From: Nitrospira sp.
GTDB taxonomy: Bacteria > Nitrospirota > Nitrospiria > Nitrospirales > Nitrospiraceae
DNA length: 20,110 nt
Assembly: GCA_024998705.1 (NCBI GenBank)
Contig: JACOEF010000420.1
Location: 1-20,110 of the forward strand
Direction of reading: 5' to 3'
A program made the position numbers and the translations under genes. Every line of letters begins with the position of its first letter. Position 1 is the first letter of the stretch. The notes under the pieces are model-generated. The model had not been told where the DNA came from, did no database searches, and worked only from the letters and a program-made list of their open reading frames with translations. Below, in pieces: positions 17,068 to 20,110 of the stretch.

Positions 17068-19476
17068 CTACCGATTCTCCAACCTATTGTAGTCCAGCAG
17101 TCCCGCTTCGAGAGGGTCAATACGGCGGTAGGCCCGGTGAACGGCATCGCTGTGCGCCCAGAAGTGCTGGTGAGTGCGCCGTACGGCGAAACGTTCGGCG
17201 AGCCGGTGATAGTCGGTTTCGCTCATAAGGCCGGCCACAGCCGCGATGAACTCCGGCAACGCCGCCTGTTCGACATGAAAGAACACATTGGGGTACGCGC
17301 CGATGACTCCCTTCGCAACAGTCAGCGCATCCTCCGCCGGAAGACGGCGGGACTCGGGGTTGAAAACAGACGCGAGGTTACTGTAGCCGTCGTCGTGCAA
17401 GAGCGTGTAAAGGCGGTCATGACGAACGTCTCCTCCAGGCCGGTCTGTAATCGTGAGCAAGGCCACCTCGGGAAACCATTGCAGCGCCTTGCCTTTAACC
17501 TGCGCCAATGCCCGCAGCTGCGCGCGGAGCGCCGAGTCGAGTTCTTCGTTGATATTATGGGGCGGATTCAGCACCCCGCCGACGTGTTGACGCAGTAACG
17601 CGAACAACTCCTGCTTAGGTTGATTCGTCTGATATCGAATCCCACTTTCTTTTCGAACCTGGAATTGCGGTCCGTAGACATAGTCTTTGACCGACTGGGG
17701 CGCCTGCCGATACCAGAAGTCCCGCACCCGTTCTCGTTCCTGCGGCGGCAACAGCAACAGGAAATTCGATTCCCCTTCCATGCGCAGAAAGTCCATGTAG
17801 AGGCGGGTATCGAGCTGGTGCCCCGCAAAGCCATAGACGTCGAAGCCGGCCACCAGCAGATAGAAAATGCGCTCGAACAGATCGTAGGAGACCAGCCACG
17901 CGGTTTTGGGTTCCTAGCCGATTAAGCCCTGCACGGCGGAGCCGCTATCGGCGTGACGGAACAGCGTGAGGGCCGCACTCGACTGCATTCCCCGTCTGTT
18001 CCAGATGAAGGAGAGGTCGGCCGTCTCGCCCCGAGGTTGTAGCGCTTCGATGTACGCCAGTTTGGCCTTGAGAAAACTTTTCTGCATGCGGGAATATTTC
18101 AGCCAGGAACTGAGGCCGAACCGGCTCACTCCTTCGGCGGTCGGCAAGTAGAGATGGCTGCTGTTCTCCGCCAGGAACGTTTCGCTCTGGTCCAACGCGG
18201 CGCTGTCCGGATCTGTGAAGAAAAGCCAGAACCGTTCATCGATGACATCTAAGGCGACCTGCCCCCGACAGACCGGTCCTTTCATGAACTGCATGAAGAA
18301 CGTGTGGGAATCGTCGAGCAGAAAACGGTAGCGCGAACGGACCGGCAGAGCCCGGAAGGCCACAAAAGGATTGGAGCCCACGCTGACGTCGTATCCTGGC
18401 AGAGCCTCCACCTCATACGGCGCGTCGAGAAAGAGCTCGGCATACCGTTGCTTGCGCGCGGGACTCAGCGCGTAGGGGATATGGGTCTTGGCGAGGATAC
18501 TGCCGCGCACCGGCTGAAGCCGATAATAGACGCGAGGTACACCCGGATCATCGTAGGGCCGGCGCGTCACCAGCAGGTCGATGGGCTGCCCCGGCGCGGA
18601 GCGGGATCGCACGAGTCGAAACCACTGGCGGTCGGAGAGCCCCTCGAAATAGAGATGGGTGAGATTGAGATGCTCATAGAGATAGCGGCTCATCAATTGC
18701 TGTTTAACGGAGTCCCCATTGAAGAACGCCTCCCATTCCTCAATCTGAGCGACGGACATGGGCGAGACCGGCTCCGCGTCCCGGTAGGGCGCGCCGTCCT
18801 CGATCCACCGCATGAGAGTCTGGTATTCCTGCTCGTTCACGCCCGGCAAACCGTACGGCATGCCCCAGAGCGGGTGATCGGCGGCAAACGCATCAAACTG
18901 AGACTCCGTGGGACATTGTTGCCCTCGATTGAGCGAGAGATCGAACGTCTCGGGGAGCAGCGGCTGTGGAGGCAGGGGATGTGTTCGCTTGAGCGCCAGC
19001 ATACGCGCCAAGACTCCGGCACGGCGCGCCTCCTCGGTCGCCTGCGCCCGTTCCTCAAGGACGGGGAAAAAATCCTTCTTGCGCCAGGCCGCCACCGATT
19101 GGGCATCTTCGAACAGGCGGGTCGGTTCGGCCGTGACCAGGCGCGTTCCTTCGTAGACGGGTTTTTTATTCGCCCCTCGGGTCAGCCCTTCATAGGCGGT
19201 CAGATTCAGCTGACACGGCGAGTCATAACAACCATGGCACACGGCACAGCGCCGCTCGACAATCGGCTGCACATCCCGCCAATAGTCGACCGTGCCGATG
19301 CCGGCCGTGCTGGGAGGAAGTGCGGACCGTTGGCTTGAGTCGATCGCCCAGGAGGGGGTTGGCCCGGCGCATACTGCCAGCACCAGCACAGCCACACCAC
19401 ACAGCCAGGCCGAACACACACGAAGCGCCGAGCCCTGTTCCTTGTGCTTGGGATGACACGCATCTGGGTGGCGCAC
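17068..19476 (-). CDS. cti: Fatty acid cis/trans isomerase (Cti), interrupted by an in-frame TAG
   Basis: Cti is a periplasmic c-type cytochrome-like enzyme, known mainly from Pseudomonas and Vibrio, that converts cis-unsaturated acyl chains of membrane phospholipids to trans and so stiffens the membrane under solvent or heat stress. A signal peptide (hydrophobic residues 22-37) ends near SWA at 44. The haem site is CAVCH at 77-81, in the family-typical CHGCYDSPCQLNLTAYEGL. TAG at codon 521 (17914-17916) interrupts the frame. The same frame continues into WLVSYDLFERIFYLLVAGFD, FAGHQLDTRLYMDFLRMEGE and LNPPHNINEELDS, all Cti-like, to a TAG at 17068. The total of 802 codons matches the family. 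The GTG at 19476 is chosen for AGAGGGAG upstream; the frame extends to a GTG at 19530. Confidence 0.88.
17914..17916 (-). other. In-frame amber codon inside cti
   Basis: The minus strand reads TTA ATC GGC TAG GAA CCC AAA ACC GCG TGG. The reading frame is the same on both sides, and both sides align with the Cti family. The residue normally encoded is not obvious; several single changes could produce TAG. The next base is G. With translation stopped here the last 281 residues would be lost. Confidence 0.88.
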
Positions 19477-19661
19477 GTTCGTAGGCTCCCTCTCGAGGCC
19501 TGACTCTAGCACAAGCCTCGACGCCTGCACTATGGACAGGCCCGAAGACGGAAAGCCGGGTCGTACATCGACCGGTCATCTCACGTTCGGTTCCCGAGTC
19601 CTCCTCATCGCCGCTCCTTCCGCGTCGCGGGAGTCCCGATGCAATCGCGACCCCGGATCGA

Positions 19662-19672
19662 GTACAGTGTAC
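19662..19672. promoter_or_regulatory. Short palindrome upstream of the small hypothetical gene
   Basis: GTACA-G-TGTAC is an 11-bp perfect inverted repeat 43 nt before the ATG at 19716. TACAGT within it could serve as a weak -10, but no matching -35 is visible. A possible operator only. Confidence 0.25.
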
Positions 19673-19715
19673 CGGTCACACATCATTGATTGATGGCAGG
19701 AGGAACAGAGGAACA

Positions 19716-20027
19716 ATGGCGAGATCGAGACGACCCGAGTTGGAAAAAGATAACCCGACCGCCCCGCAGCTCTATGTCGGGCCCAGAAGAAAGCATGCCC
19801 TCTCCCGGGCCACCACACCAGCCCAACCCGCGCCCCAGGACCAGATGGCTGCAGCCCTGCAAACTTTGCTGGATGCCGCAGAACAGTTCGTCAACGGCGT
19901 GCCCTATGTCCAAGAGCTGGACAAGGAACGCAATGCGCTGCTGGAGGCGATCACGGACGCGCAGTCACTGCTATCGGTCGAACGCGTGCCGGTGACGCGA
20001 CCGGCCCGAGTGAGGAAGAAACGCTAG
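19716..20027 (+). CDS. Small basic hypothetical protein
   Basis: A 103-residue soluble protein of unknown function. It has a basic, Pro-rich N-terminal third (MARSRRPEL, VGPRRKHALS), a helical centre at about residues 43-88 (MAAALQTLLDAAEQFVNG, then VQELDKERNALLEAITDAQ) that could form a coiled coil, and a basic tail (RPARVRKKR). There is no signal peptide, cysteine or catalytic motif. The ATG at 19716 has AGAGG 4 nt upstream and a purine-rich AGGAGG further back; the frame can be extended to a TTG at 19686 without support. The charge pattern would suit nucleic-acid binding, but this is a guess. It is transcribed away from cti, with 239 nt between the starts. Confidence 0.65.
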   Translation: MARSRRPELEKDNPTAPQLYVGPRRKHALSRATTPAQPAPQDQMAAALQTLLDAAEQFVNGVPYVQELDKERNALLEAITDAQSLLSVERVPVTRPARVRKKR

Positions 20028-20051
20028 CCCGCATTATTCATGAGCGCTTCT

Positions 20052-20104
20052 GCTGCAATCGCGGATTCGCAGCTGCGACCAGCCTGTCGGCGGGCGGGCT
20101 CGCC
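20052..20104. repeat. Two adjacent hairpins at the window end, possible REP-like element
   Basis: Two stem-loops lie 24 nt after the stop of the small hypothetical gene. The first (20052-20073) has arms GCTGCAATC and GATT-C-GCAGC, with one bulged base and a GCG loop. The second (20089-20104) has arms GGCGGGC-type and GCTCGCC-type, with a 4-nt loop and one G-T pair. They could be a terminator or the start of a dispersed palindromic repeat. Only one copy is in the window, and it is close to the edge. Confidence 0.35.
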
Positions 20105-20110
20105 GCTCGG

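Noticed and set aside
18304..19338. 344-codon plus-strand frame opposite cti
   Set aside because: Antisense to the haem-binding half of Cti; no recognisable domain.
730..20027. Genome-wide reassignment of TAG to an amino acid
   Set aside because: TAG is the apparent genuine stop of at least eight genes here, several followed directly by the next gene, so wholesale reassignment is not supported.
1..20110. CRISPR array, tRNA, rRNA, insertion sequence or integrase
   Set aside because: No regularly spaced repeats, cloverleaf-like sequence, rRNA stretches, transposase or recombinase motifs were found by eye on either strand.

Overview
The window looks like chromosomal DNA from a GC-rich, Gram-negative bacterium. 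An LptD outer-membrane assembly protein, a periplasmic haem-type fatty acid cis/trans isomerase (Cti), an exported YncE-like beta-propeller and an HD-GYP protein point that way. The gene content fits a Nitrospira-like member of the Nitrospirota, but this is an inference from general resemblance; no rRNA or other taxonomic marker is present. No tRNA, rRNA, CRISPR array, transposase or integrase is visible.

Layout. Bases 1-733 (+) hold the 3' part of an HD-GYP protein gene. It converges with a long minus-strand block read from 13886 down to 730: yncE-like beta-propeller, moaC, moaD, moaE, moaA, a NicO/UreH-type metal transporter, a metallo-beta-lactamase-fold hydrolase, accD, folC, lptD, a secreted TPR-like protein, trxA and recN. 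A plus-strand DAACS-type dicarboxylate/amino acid symporter gene (14178-15536) diverges from the beta-propeller gene. It converges with a DUF445 membrane-protein gene, behind which lies cti (both minus). A small plus-strand hypothetical gene and two hairpins end the window.

How the genes work together. moaC-moaD-moaE-moaA form a compact molybdopterin operon with a near-consensus sigma-70 promoter just upstream of moaC and TGA-G-ATG or ATGA junctions. accD, folC and lptD are housekeeping envelope and cofactor genes. trxA-recN has its own promoter just behind the TPR gene. DUF445 and Cti may both relate to membrane physiology.

Main oddities. Three otherwise well-conserved genes each carry one lesion: a 1-nt frameshift in recN (about 930-932), an in-frame TAG in lptD (4137-4139) and an in-frame TAG in cti (17914-17916). 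In all three the reading resumes with clear family homology. TAG is also the commonest ordinary stop codon here, so global TAG reassignment is unlikely. Sequencing or assembly errors, strain-specific nonsense mutations and stop readthrough remain possible. MoaD also carries six residues after the Gly-Gly that normally ends the protein. I see no clearly new multigene system.
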